Shown here piece after piece: positions 1 to 8,812 of a stretch of 64,000 nt of DNA (position 1 is its first letter; every line of letters starts with the position of its first letter). The stretch spans positions 727,998-791,997 of the forward strand of contig CAYNKA010000001.1 in NCBI GenBank assembly GCA_964397655.1, given 5' to 3'. The notes beneath the pieces were generated by a model. The model saw only the letters and a list, made by a program, of their open reading frames with translations, was not told the DNA's origin and searched no databases. Made by a program: the position numbers and the translations under genes. Source of the DNA: CAYNKA01 sp964397655. Lineage in GTDB: Bacteria; Spirochaetota; Spirochaetia; DTKZ01.

Positions 1-1
1 C

Positions 2-433
2 GTCCCGAAGAAGGACCGCAGGGAGGCGGTGGAAGAAGTTTTGGAGACGGTCGGCCTCGCGGATTACCGAACCTATTACCCGAGGGAATTGTCGGCGAGC
101 ATGGTCCAGCGGGTCGTGATCGGGAGAGCCTTCGCGACGAGACCGGAACTCCTCCTCATGGACGAGCCCTACGGACAGCTGGACATCGAGCTCCGTTTCA
201 AGCTGGAGGACGAGCTCCTGTCGCTCTGGCGGAAAACGGGAACGACGGTCATCTTTATAACCCACAACATCGAAGAAGCGGTATACCTCAGCGAACACAT
301 TCTCGTACTGACCAACAAGCCCTCCACGATCAAGAAACGAATCACCAATTCCCTTCCGAGGCCGAGAAACGTCATCGACGCCGATTTCATCGCGCTCCGG
401 AACGAAGTCACGGAACTGATCAAATGGTGGTAA
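2..433 (+). CDS. ABC transporter ATP-binding protein, nitrate/sulfonate/taurine type (5' truncated)
   Basis: The reading frame is open from the window edge, so only the C-terminal part is seen. Visible are a signature-like motif LSASMVQR, a Walker B with D-loop (LLLMDEPYGQLD) and an H-loop (FITHNIEEAV). This is the SsuB/TauB/NrtD pattern of ATPases that drive uptake of sulfonates, nitrate or thiamine-precursor-type solutes. The signature motif departs from the usual LSGGM because two glycines are replaced by Ala-Ser. A sulfatase gene follows 16 bp downstream, probably in the same operon, so a sulfur-containing substrate is plausible but unproven. Confidence 0.85.
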   Translation, partial: VPKKDRREAVEEVLETVGLADYRTYYPRELSASMVQRVVIGRAFATRPELLLMDEPYGQLDIELRFKLEDELLSLWRKTGTTVIFITHNIEEAVYLSEHILVLTNKPSTIKKRITNSLPRPRNVIDADFIALRNEVTELIKWW

Positions 434-449
434 CAAGGAGACCTTCCGA

Positions 450-1868
450 ATGAAACCCAACATCGTATTGATTAACTGCGACGATCTCGGCTACGGCGAC
501 CTCGGGTGTTACGGCTCGAGGAAGAACGACACGCCCCATCTCGACCGCCTGGCGGCCGAGGGAATACGCTTCACCGATTTCTACATGGCTTCCCCGGTGT
601 GCTCCCCCTCGCGTGGCGCCATGCTCACCGGCTGCTATCCCCCGCGGATCGGGTTCGGCGATTTCCACGGCGAAATCGTCCTTTTCCCCGGTTTCGACAT
701 CGGGCTCCATCCCGACGAGATCACGATCGCCGACATCCTGAAGGAAGCGGGATACAGGACCATGCACGTGGGCAAATGGCACTGCGGCGATCAGGAGCCC
801 TTCCTGCCTACGAGCCACGGCTTCGACGACTACTACGGGCTTCCGTACAGCAACGATATGGCGGTCACGGAAAAGAACAAACGCTTCCCGCCCCTCCCCC
901 TGCTGGACGGCCTGGACGTGATCGAACAGCAGCCCGACCAGCGCTCGCTCACCGAGCGGTACACGGAACGCAGCATCCGCTTCATCCGGGACAACAAGGA
1001 CGACCCCTTCTTCCTCTATCTGGGGCACATGCACGTCCACCTGCCGCTGTACGCGCCCGAGATCTTCGAGAAACGCTCGCGGAACGGGGCCTACGGGGCC
1101 TGCGTCATGGCGATCGACTGGTCGACCGGAGCCATCGTGGAGGCGCTGAAAAAATACGGCGTCTACGAGAACACCATCGTCATCTTCACCTCCGACAACG
1201 GCTCCCGGAACGATTTCGGCGAGAGCAACGGCGTCCTGCGCGGCTCGAAACGGGAGACTTGGGAGGGAGGACAGCGGGTCCCCTTCATCGTGCATTGGAA
1301 GGGGACCATAGTCCCCCAGGTCAACGACGGATTGATCGCGTCGATGGACCTCCTCCCCTCCCTCGCGACGATAGCGGGCGGGAAGGTCCCCCGGGACCGG
1401 ATCATCGACGGCCTCGATCTTTCCGACCTGCTCTTGGGAAAAACGAGGGAGTCCAAGCGGGACTCGTTCTTCTATTATCTCTGCAACACCCTGGAGGCCG
1501 CCCGGGTCGGAACCTGGAAGCTCCACGTCGCGAAACCCAGGGTGACGAGAGAATCCGAGGAAACGACGAAGGACCCTTCGCAGGTGCCGGCCCCCGCGAT
1601 CGACGACGACTCGGAGGTGAGGGAGCTGTACGACTTACGGAAGGACCCTTCCGAGAAGCACAACGTCTACGACGAACATCCGGAAATCGTTCAGGCGATC
1701 ATGCGGCGCATCGACGAGTGCCGGAACGATCTCGGCGACGCGTTCACCCATACCAAGGGAAGGAACCTCAGGCCGATCGGCAAGGTCGAGCATGCCCGCC
1801 CCTTGACCGCCTACGACGAGAACCATCCGTACATCATCGCCATGTACGACAAATGCGAAGTGGGATAG
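450..1868 (+). CDS. Sulfatase (arylsulfatase family)
   Basis: This 472-residue protein of the alkaline-phosphatase superfamily hydrolyses sulfate esters. The N-terminus has a metal-binding motif with DD (NCDDLGYGDLGCYG). Cys51 lies in the CSPSRG motif, the cysteine that is converted to formylglycine in active sulfatases. Further conserved parts are GKWHCG and FTSDNGS. There is no signal peptide, so a cytosolic location is expected, which fits an upstream importer. The start has a clear AAGGAG ribosome site. Activity would require a formylglycine-generating enzyme encoded elsewhere. The substrate is unknown. Confidence 0.88.
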   Translation: MKPNIVLINCDDLGYGDLGCYGSRKNDTPHLDRLAAEGIRFTDFYMASPVCSPSRGAMLTGCYPPRIGFGDFHGEIVLFPGFDIGLHPDEITIADILKEAGYRTMHVGKWHCGDQEPFLPTSHGFDDYYGLPYSNDMAVTEKNKRFPPLPLLDGLDVIEQQPDQRSLTERYTERSIRFIRDNKDDPFFLYLGHMHVHLPLYAPEIFEKRSRNGAYGACVMAIDWSTGAIVEALKKYGVYENTIVIFTSDNGSRNDFGESNGVLRGSKRETWEGGQRVPFIVHWKGTIVPQVNDGLIASMDLLPSLATIAGGKVPRDRIIDGLDLSDLLLGKTRESKRDSFFYYLCNTLEAARVGTWKLHVAKPRVTRESEETTKDPSQVPAPAIDDDSEVRELYDLRKDPSEKHNVYDEHPEIVQAIMRRIDECRNDLGDAFTHTKGRNLRPIGKVEHARPLTAYDENHPYIIAMYDKCEVG

Positions 1869-1960
1869 CGCACAGGCGGGCGTCGGTTCCCGAACGTTTC
1901 CTCAATTAATTATTTTCGCCCATGTAGAAGCACTCCGAATTTCCCGGACGTGATGTTCAC

Positions 1961-2614
1961 GTGTGCATGAACGGACTCCCGATTCTTCTGCTGCTCATCA
2001 TCCCCTGTCTCCTCCCCTCCTGCTCCCCCGAGAGGCCGGACCGCGCTGCACTGGAAACCTACGCGAAGGCGAAGAGTCTCTACCTGGAACGGCGTGGCGA
2101 CGAAGCCCTGCCCCTGCTGCGGGGACTGGACTTCGAAGCCCTGCCGGCGGCCGGGCTTCTCCTCGGCAAGGTCCTCATCTTCAAGGGCGCCGAAGCGGAG
2201 GCGGAAAGGGTCCTCGGGAAAATCGTCGAGAAGAGGCCCGACTACGAGGAAGCCCGCAAATGGCTGGCCCGGCTCCTCATGCTGCGGGGCAGACCGAAGG
2301 AGGCGGAGAAGTGCCTCGCGGAGGGGCTCGCCCTCGATTCCGAGGACTCGGAGCTGCTCGCGCTCATGGGAAAGGCGAGACTCGGGAACAAGGACATCGC
2401 CGGTGCGATGCAATACTTCCTCAAGGCGGAGAGCAGCCTCGAACGCCTCGCGGAGGCACCCCTCGAACTCGCCGACCTGTACAGGGGCTTGGGCATGAGG
2501 GAAAAGAGCCTCGTCCGGCTCGAACTCGCCCTTGCTCTCCTCGGAAGGGAGAGCGCCCTCCGCAGGACCGTGGACGCCGCGGCTGCGGAACTCAGAAAGG
2601 AATTGAAAAAATGA
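1961..2614 (+). CDS. TPR-repeat lipoprotein
   Basis: A hydrophobic N-terminus ends in a lipobox-like LPSC, followed by Ala/Glu/Leu-rich helical repeats of TPR type (for example around EKRPDYEEARKWLARLLML and the repeat after it). It is probably a lipid-anchored periplasmic scaffold. The start is GTG at 1961, with an in-frame ATG at 1967; no strong ribosome site separates them. It overlaps the next gene by four bases and heads the RND efflux operon, so a role in assembling that pump is a reasonable inference. Confidence 0.7.
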   Translation: MCMNGLPILLLLIIPCLLPSCSPERPDRAALETYAKAKSLYLERRGDEALPLLRGLDFEALPAAGLLLGKVLIFKGAEAEAERVLGKIVEKRPDYEEARKWLARLLMLRGRPKEAEKCLAEGLALDSEDSELLALMGKARLGNKDIAGAMQYFLKAESSLERLAEAPLELADLYRGLGMREKSLVRLELALALLGRESALRRTVDAAAAELRKELKK

Positions 2615-3081
2615 AGAAAGCCTCGTGTCCGAGAACCGCGATGATCGCCCCTACGCTCATCCTCGGCTCCTGCGTTCTCTTCGGAGGAAGGACCGCGCGG
2701 GACGCCTTCGTCGCCGAGGCGAGACGGGGCGACATAGCCCGGGCCCCTCTCGTACTCGCGGAAACCACGGTCAAGATGGGAGCCGAGTCCGAGAGAATCA
2801 GGGAAAACGCGGCTTACATCCTCATGCTCATCCTCGAGAGGAAAAGGAGCGAAGAGAAGAACCCCTCCGGAGAGCTCCGGGTGAAGGTGAGACTCAAGGA
2901 GGACTCCTTCGTCCGGGACTTCAGGACCCTGAACACCGTGAGCGCAGAGATCTCACTTTTCGAGGGCGATTCTCCGAATCCGGTCGCTCTCTTCGTAGAA
3001 AGCGAGGATACGGAGGAGACCCTCTCCTCCTACGCCTATCTTCACTCCCTGCTCGAGAAGACCGTCGGGAGGATCGAGTAG
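2611..3081 (+). CDS. Small predicted lipoprotein of the efflux operon
   Basis: This 156-residue protein starts at ATG 2611 inside the previous stop region (ATGA overlap). The N-terminus has basic residues, a hydrophobic stretch and a lipobox (LGSC), so export and lipidation are likely. The mature part is charged and helical with no family I recognise. It is translationally coupled to the TPR lipoprotein before it and lies 4 bp ahead of the TolC gene, which suggests an accessory role in the same envelope complex. Confidence 0.6.
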   Translation: MKKASCPRTAMIAPTLILGSCVLFGGRTARDAFVAEARRGDIARAPLVLAETTVKMGAESERIRENAAYILMLILERKRSEEKNPSGELRVKVRLKEDSFVRDFRTLNTVSAEISLFEGDSPNPVALFVESEDTEETLSSYAYLHSLLEKTVGRIE

Positions 3082-3085
3082 GACC

Positions 3086-4486
3086 ATGAAGCGGAGCGTT
3101 TTCCTGGTGTTCTTCATTCGCCTGAGCCTTCTCGCGGCCTGTGCAGGAACCGACGACGGGCCCGCCATCGACCTCGCCTCGGCCCTCGAGCGGGCCAAGA
3201 AGCACAGCTTCGAGCTCAGACAGGCCCTCTTCGACCTCGGGACCGACGAGGCCCGCAGGCGGATGGCCTACCGGCTCTTCCTCCCGACCCTTTCCTTGAG
3301 CTATGCCCAGAACGACTCCGTCCTCTACGACAGCCCCGACGCGAGGACGAAGAAGATTTCGGTGGCCTTGAGCCAGCTCGTCTGGGACCGGGGAAAACGC
3401 AGCCATGCCCTGAGACTCAAGGAGATCGACCTCAGAATCGAACGCCGTCTCCTCGATTTCCGGGAAGAAGACCTCATGCTCGCGGTGGTGAACTTCTACA
3501 TCGAGATTCTCACCCTCGATATGAAAGGGAAAATCCTCGAGGAGACGACGTTCCTCACCCGGGAGCAGGCGAGGATCGCGGCCGAGGAGATGAGGCTCGG
3601 GGATCTCAAGGAGATCGACTACCTCGACATCCTCTGCCGGGCGAAGGACCTCGAGCTCGAGCTCGCCGCCGCCCGGCAGGACGAGGCGAGAGCCATCCAC
3701 GAGTTCGGGAAGCTCCTCGGACTGGGACGCGGCGAGACGAGGAGGCCGGCGGGAAAAATCGACGAAAATTACCGGGGCTCGGTCGATGCAGGAGAGGAGG
3801 CGGCCTTCCTCCGCCTCGCGAGGAAGAACAGCTCGGACCTCGAGAAACTCGACCGGGACCTCTTCGATCTCCGCGAAACCCTCCGCCGCGAGGAGCGGTC
3901 CTGGATGCCGGAGCTCACCGCGAAACTCGAGGTTTCCGTGCTCGGGACGGCCTTTCCCCTCACCCAACCCGGCTTCAGCCTCGGCCTCGACTTCGCCTTC
4001 GGCGGGCCCGTCTTCCCGGTCTCGGCCGGTCTCAGAGCCGGAAAATCGAGCCCCTCGGAGCGATTCCTCGGTTCGGATGGCGAGGCAAAGGTCGCGGACG
4101 ACCTGGAAGGACTCCTATCGGAGGAAATCGCCCGGGCCGACCTTGCGAAAGGCCTCACGACCCGCCGGGAAGCGGAAAGGGACATCGAGTTCTCAATCAT
4201 GGAGGACCTCTCCTCCGTGGAGCACGAGCGCAGAGCCCTTGCCCTGCTCGAGGAAAAACGAGCCGTCATGGAGAAGAAAAGGAGCGTGGAGGAGGTGAGG
4301 CTCGAAGTCGGGGACATAACGCGCATCGACTACGTGGAGACGGAGATCGAGCTGGCGAAGACGAAGATCGCCATCCTGGAGGCGGTGAGGAACCTCTTCG
4401 GCAGGGAGACCTCCTTGAGGAGACGATGCGGGACCGCGGTCTTCGGTTCCTATCCCCTCCCGATCGCCGGCGGAGGCTTTCCGTGA
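3086..4486 (+). CDS. TolC-family outer-membrane efflux protein
   Basis: A 466-residue protein with a signal sequence ending in a lipobox-like LAAC, followed by the long amphipathic helices and internal duplication of outer-membrane efflux ducts. Early residues (IDLASALERAKKHSFELRQA) match the usual start of the mature TolC fold, and beta-strand-like segments follow (FLPTLSLSYAQND). It would form the outer-membrane exit duct for the adaptor and RND permeases encoded downstream. Its stop overlaps the next start (GTGA). Confidence 0.82.
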   Translation: MKRSVFLVFFIRLSLLAACAGTDDGPAIDLASALERAKKHSFELRQALFDLGTDEARRRMAYRLFLPTLSLSYAQNDSVLYDSPDARTKKISVALSQLVWDRGKRSHALRLKEIDLRIERRLLDFREEDLMLAVVNFYIEILTLDMKGKILEETTFLTREQARIAAEEMRLGDLKEIDYLDILCRAKDLELELAAARQDEARAIHEFGKLLGLGRGETRRPAGKIDENYRGSVDAGEEAAFLRLARKNSSDLEKLDRDLFDLRETLRREERSWMPELTAKLEVSVLGTAFPLTQPGFSLGLDFAFGGPVFPVSAGLRAGKSSPSERFLGSDGEAKVADDLEGLLSEEIARADLAKGLTTRREAERDIEFSIMEDLSSVEHERRALALLEEKRAVMEKKRSVEEVRLEVGDITRIDYVETEIELAKTKIAILEAVRNLFGRETSLRRRCGTAVFGSYPLPIAGGGFP

Positions 4487-5853
4487 ACCTGGACACCACC
4501 CGGCCGTCGGGCTCCGTCAATCCCGCCTGGATCCTCCTCGCCGCACTGCTCGCGGTCCCGATCCCTTCCTGCGCGGGAAAACGCGAGGAGGCTCCGCCCG
4601 TTCCCGTCGAAAAGGTGAAGACGGTGAGAGTAAGGAAGGAAACGATCGTTCCGGTCCTCGAGACCTTCGGAACCATCGTCTACCGCAGCAAGGCGGACGT
4701 GTACGCTCCCTTCGAAGCCGCTGTCGAGAGGATCGAGGCGGAGGAAGGCGACCGGGTGGAAGGGGGCCGGGTCCTCGCCGTCCTCGCAAGGGACAAGCTC
4801 GGTCTCTCCCTCGAGCAGGCCCAGGCCGCCGAGGCGTCGAAGAAGGCCCTTCTCGTACTTGCGGAGGAAAAACTCGCCGAGGGCCGAAGGTCCGTGGAGG
4901 CGAAATTCCTCGCGGCGGACAAGGCCCGTTTCGAGGCGGAGCAGAAGAAGGCCGACCTCGAAATCCTTGCGAAGGTCTACGGGCACAAGAAGAAACTATT
5001 CTCCGTGGGAGGTGTATCCGAGGGCGAGCTCGAGAACGTGAAGGCCAGCTACCTGAGGAGCAGGACCGATCTCGACCAGGCGGAGAAGGACCTGGCGATC
5101 CGGCTCATCGGCTTCCGCGACCGGGACATCGAGGAAGCTGGACTCGCGACCCCGAAGGACGAGGCGGAGCGGCGCGGCCTCTTCGTCGAGCTCAACACGA
5201 GGATGCTCGCGGCCGAGCGGAACGTGGCGGCCTCCGATTACGACGCGGCGGTCGCGGAAAGGCGGAGGCTCGAGCTTCTTCTCGCCGAGGCCGAGGTGAG
5301 GAGCCCCATAGCGGGCGTCGTCGGGAGCCGGGGAATAGAGCCCGGCGAGAAGGCGACCACGGAGACCCTGCTCTTCTCCATCTTCTCGGCCGAGACGGTC
5401 TACGCCCAGGCCGACGTGGCGGAAAAGGACCTCGCCTCCGTGCGTCCCGGCCTGAGCGCGGAAGTCGGGATCGACGGCCTTCCCCCGATGAAGGGGGCGG
5501 TCAAGCTCGTCTCACCCAGCCTCGATCCCCGGACGAAGTCCGCCCGGGTGAAGGTCCTCCTGGACAACCGGGACGGGAAGCTCGTTCCCGGCATGTACGC
5601 CCGGATCGCGATATGCCTCGGCTCGGCCCGGTCCCTGCCCGTCGTTCCCGAATCCGCCCTCGTGGCCGAGGAAGGTGGGAAGCACTCGGTCTTCGTCCTC
5701 CGGGGAGGGATCCTGTTCAAGGTGCCCGTGACTCCGGGGAACAGGTCGGGCGGCAAGGCGACGGTGAGCGAGGGCCTCGAGGAAGGAGAGAGAATAGCCG
5801 AGAAGCCCCTCGGGACCTGCCGGGACGGCATGAAGGCGGAGGCGGTCGAATGA
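4483..5853 (+). CDS. RND efflux membrane-fusion (HlyD/AcrA-type) lipoprotein
   Basis: The start is GTG at 4483, overlapping the TolC stop as GTGA with GGAGG six bases upstream; an in-frame ATG at 4426 lacks such a site. A hydrophobic N-terminus ends in a lipobox-like IPSC. A lipoyl/barrel-sandwich half follows (APFEAAVERIEAEEGDRVEGG), then a long coiled-coil hairpin, the second lipoyl half (VRSPIAGVVGSRGIEPGE) and the beta-barrel region. It would bridge the inner-membrane permeases and the TolC duct. Confidence 0.85.
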   Translation: MNLDTTRPSGSVNPAWILLAALLAVPIPSCAGKREEAPPVPVEKVKTVRVRKETIVPVLETFGTIVYRSKADVYAPFEAAVERIEAEEGDRVEGGRVLAVLARDKLGLSLEQAQAAEASKKALLVLAEEKLAEGRRSVEAKFLAADKARFEAEQKKADLEILAKVYGHKKKLFSVGGVSEGELENVKASYLRSRTDLDQAEKDLAIRLIGFRDRDIEEAGLATPKDEAERRGLFVELNTRMLAAERNVAASDYDAAVAERRRLELLLAEAEVRSPIAGVVGSRGIEPGEKATTETLLFSIFSAETVYAQADVAEKDLASVRPGLSAEVGIDGLPPMKGAVKLVSPSLDPRTKSARVKVLLDNRDGKLVPGMYARIAICLGSARSLPVVPESALVAEEGGKHSVFVLRGGILFKVPVTPGNRSGGKATVSEGLEEGERIAEKPLGTCRDGMKAEAVE

Positions 5854-7316
5854 GACGTCCGCCCCGGAAACCGCCCGGCTTCGGAGCCGCGCTGCCCGCC
5901 CTCCTTCTCCTCGCCTCCTGCAGTCTCGTCGAGTTCACGGACGCCCCGGGCATCGCCTTCTTCCCTGCCCGAGCGAACGAGGTCGTCCCGGCGAACACGC
6001 CCCTCCGGGCGAGCTTCGACTTTTCCGTGGACCGGGCCTCGGCGGAAAGCGTCTTTACGGTCAAGGACTTCGCGGGCCCGCTCGCGGGGAAATACTCATG
6101 GCAGGGGGACACGGTCTCCTTCGCGCCCGAGCCGGGCCTCGAGGCCGGGGGGAGGTACGTCCTCTCCTTCGACGGCAGATTCAAGGACGCGAGGGGAATA
6201 GAATACGAAGTTCACGAACTCGTTCCCTTCTTCTCGGAATTCAGGAACGAGGAGGCGCCCTACCTGGTTTCGATCGATCCCGCGTCCGGGGCCTTGGCCG
6301 AAGGGACCAAACAGGTCCGCATCGTCTTCTCGCGCAGCCCCGACCCGGCTTCCTTCCTCGAAGGCTTCGCCTTGAGTCCACGGACGGACTACACCCTCGT
6401 CTGGGAACGGGACGGGACCGAGGCGGTCCTCTCGCCCAGGACGGGCTGGAAGAACCTCGCGCTCTACACTCTGTCCTTTTCCGAGGCGATCAAGGACACG
6501 CGGGGCGTTCGTCTCGCCGCGGCCCGAGACTCGGTCTTCCTCGTCCAGGACGACGTCGCCCGCCCCGCGGTGCTTTCCGTGGAGGCTGCGGTGAACGATC
6601 CCCTCGCTTCCTTCCCCGCCCTGGGCACCGATCTCGGCTCCCTCCTCACGGCGAAGGACGCGCTCAGGATCGTCTTCTCCGAACCCATGGACCGGGAATC
6701 GCGGGAGGCCGTGAGGCTGAGTCCGGACGTCGCCGGCTCCTGGTATTGGATCGACGGCGACAGGGTCCTCGCCCTTTCTCCCTCGGACTTCTACGTCGCG
6801 GGAAAGTCCTACACCCTGGAGATATCCTCTTCCGCTGCGGACAAGTCCGGCAACAAGCTCCTCCCCTTCTCCCCCATGGTCTTCACGCCTGCGACCGCCT
6901 TCCTCGGTTTCCGGGCGGAATTCGCCGCGGACGGCGTCGTCCTGCGGGAGGAGGAATTTTCCCCTTCGAAACCGCTCGTCGTCACCGTCGATTGGCCCCT
7001 GTCGGAGGACTATACCGCGGCGTTCGTGTTTTCCGGGGGCTCCTTCCCTACCGACGAAGAGAAACTCGCGGCCCTGGAGGGAATCTCCCTTTCCTGCATC
7101 TTCCCCGCCTCGACCGCGAGCCCGGTCGCAATCGGCTCGAGCTGGACCTTCGGGAACCGTCTCGTCCTCACCTGGACGGGACTCGAGCCATCATCGGCCG
7201 CGGGCGAGCGCTACTACCTCCTCGCGGTGAAGGGCGGCGTATCGGGGATCAGGAACGCATCCGGCAACATTCTGAGGAAAACGTCGTGCCAGCTCATCGT
7301 GGCGAAGGCTCCCTGA
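5850..7316 (+). CDS. Lipoprotein with repeated Ig-like (Big_5/SbsA-type) domains, copy 1
   Basis: A 488-residue product that starts in an ATGA overlap with the adaptor gene. The signal peptide ends in a lipobox (LASC). The mature part carries several bacterial Ig-like domains; typical signs are repeated IVFS-P-MD patterns (RIVFSEPMDRES), W-x-D/TVSFAPE strands and LSPRTGW. It is probably a periplasm-facing lipoprotein. Lying between the adaptor and the RND genes and coupled to both, it is likely a pump-associated structural protein. The function is otherwise unknown. Confidence 0.7.
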   Translation: MRRPPRKPPGFGAALPALLLLASCSLVEFTDAPGIAFFPARANEVVPANTPLRASFDFSVDRASAESVFTVKDFAGPLAGKYSWQGDTVSFAPEPGLEAGGRYVLSFDGRFKDARGIEYEVHELVPFFSEFRNEEAPYLVSIDPASGALAEGTKQVRIVFSRSPDPASFLEGFALSPRTDYTLVWERDGTEAVLSPRTGWKNLALYTLSFSEAIKDTRGVRLAAARDSVFLVQDDVARPAVLSVEAAVNDPLASFPALGTDLGSLLTAKDALRIVFSEPMDRESREAVRLSPDVAGSWYWIDGDRVLALSPSDFYVAGKSYTLEISSSAADKSGNKLLPFSPMVFTPATAFLGFRAEFAADGVVLREEEFSPSKPLVVTVDWPLSEDYTAAFVFSGGSFPTDEEKLAALEGISLSCIFPASTASPVAIGSSWTFGNRLVLTWTGLEPSSAAGERYYLLAVKGGVSGIRNASGNILRKTSCQLIVAKAP

Positions 7317-8812
7317 TGGCGGCACGCGCGGCCATCCAATCCCCGCGGCGCGGCGGCCTCTCTTTCCCCCCGGCCGTCGTCATCCTCCTCGCCGCTATGC
7401 TCGCCGCATCGTCGCTCCAGGCCTGTTCCTTCGTCGACGAACTCGCCCACATGGAAAGGCTCTCCGTCGTCTCGGCCTCTCCGGAAGAAGCCTTCGTGCT
7501 CCCCGGAAACGTAAAAGAGGTATCCGTCACCTTTTCCGAGAAAATGAGGAAAGCCTTCGCGGAAGACGCCTTTTCCCTGAAAGGCGACTCGGTCTCGGTT
7601 TCCGGCACCTTCTCCTGGCGGGACGGAGGAAGGACCCTCGCCTTCGAACCCCTGGCGCCCCTCGACGCGAGGAGGAGCTACACGTTCTCGGTCTCGACCT
7701 CCGCAGAGGACGAGTACGGAAACTCCCTGGAAGACGCCTTCTCGAAAACCTTCCATACCCGGTCCGAAACGACGAGTCCCTTCCTCGTTTCCCATTCGCC
7801 TGCGGGCGGGAGTACGGTCTCCTCCCGCGAACCCGTCGTCCTCCTCTTCTCCGAACCCATGGACGCGGCCTCGGTCCTCTCCTCCTTCGGCCTCTCGCCG
7901 AGGCCCGAAGGCTTCTTCTCGTGGAACGCCGAAGGGAACGAGCTCGTCTTCACCCCCCTCGAGGAATGGACCGCCGGCGAGTCCTTCGACACGACCGTCG
8001 GAAGCGGATGCCTCGACCGGGAGGGAAACGGTCTCGCTGAGGAGCGGACCTTCCGCTTCTTCGGTCCCGGAACCTCGGCGTTATCCGCAGTCTCGGTGAG
8101 CGCGGTGAGAGGGGGCTTCACCCTCGCGCCTTCAGGTCCCGGAGGTTTCGCGGACCCGTCCCTCAGGACCGAGAAGGACGAGAGCTTCAGGATCGTCTTC
8201 AACCGGCCTCCCGAAGCCGAGAAGCGAAGGGGCCTCGTTTCCGTGAATCCATCCGCGGCCTTCAGCCTCGCCTGGGATGCGGACGGCGCGGCCTGCGTCT
8301 TGAGTTTCACCGAAGACCTCGCCTGGGGCGCCGTGTACGAGATCGCGGCCGCGGGAACGATCTGCCGCTTCGTCGTGAACGGCGAAGGCTCGGTCCCGCT
8401 CTCGGTCCGACGGGTGGTCTACATCCGGGACATCGCGGCCGGAAGTCCGGTGTTCGAGGAACTCCTCCTCTCAGGGAACTACGATTTTCCCGATTCGGCG
8501 ACCGCGGCCTTCGACGTGTACGTGGGACACGGGACCGGAGCCGCGGTCGAGTTCGCCTCCTTCCTGGACGCCTTCTCGCTCTCGGTCTCGAACGGCTGCG
8601 TCGAGTTCGTGACTTTCGGCGCGGAAATCGCCCCCGTTTCTCCCGCTCCCCTGCCGGCCGCGGGCGCCGGGGAAACGGTGTTCCGCGTCTTCTGCTCGAC
8701 CGACGACGTGCTCGCGTGCGGCATCGTGACGGTCGGCGTGAGCACCGGCCTCCGGGACGACCGGGGCAACGGACTCGCCGTGAAATTCAGCCTTCCGGTG
8801 AACAAGCAATGA
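7316..8812 (+). CDS. Lipoprotein with repeated Ig-like (Big_5/SbsA-type) domains, copy 2
   Basis: A 498-residue paralogue of the preceding gene. ATG 7316 shares one base with the previous TGA (TGATG). A hydrophobic segment precedes a lipobox-like LQAC. Two clear Ig-like units follow (VSVTFSEKM and VVLLFSEPMDAAS, each with a W-containing strand such as SGTFSWRDGG). The C-terminal third is less typical. It is coupled by ATGA to the first RND permease. Tandem duplication is the likely origin of the pair. Confidence 0.7.
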   Translation: MAARAAIQSPRRGGLSFPPAVVILLAAMLAASSLQACSFVDELAHMERLSVVSASPEEAFVLPGNVKEVSVTFSEKMRKAFAEDAFSLKGDSVSVSGTFSWRDGGRTLAFEPLAPLDARRSYTFSVSTSAEDEYGNSLEDAFSKTFHTRSETTSPFLVSHSPAGGSTVSSREPVVLLFSEPMDAASVLSSFGLSPRPEGFFSWNAEGNELVFTPLEEWTAGESFDTTVGSGCLDREGNGLAEERTFRFFGPGTSALSAVSVSAVRGGFTLAPSGPGGFADPSLRTEKDESFRIVFNRPPEAEKRRGLVSVNPSAAFSLAWDADGAACVLSFTEDLAWGAVYEIAAAGTICRFVVNGEGSVPLSVRRVVYIRDIAAGSPVFEELLLSGNYDFPDSATAAFDVYVGHGTGAAVEFASFLDAFSLSVSNGCVEFVTFGAEIAPVSPAPLPAAGAGETVFRVFCSTDDVLACGIVTVGVSTGLRDDRGNGLAVKFSLPVNKQ

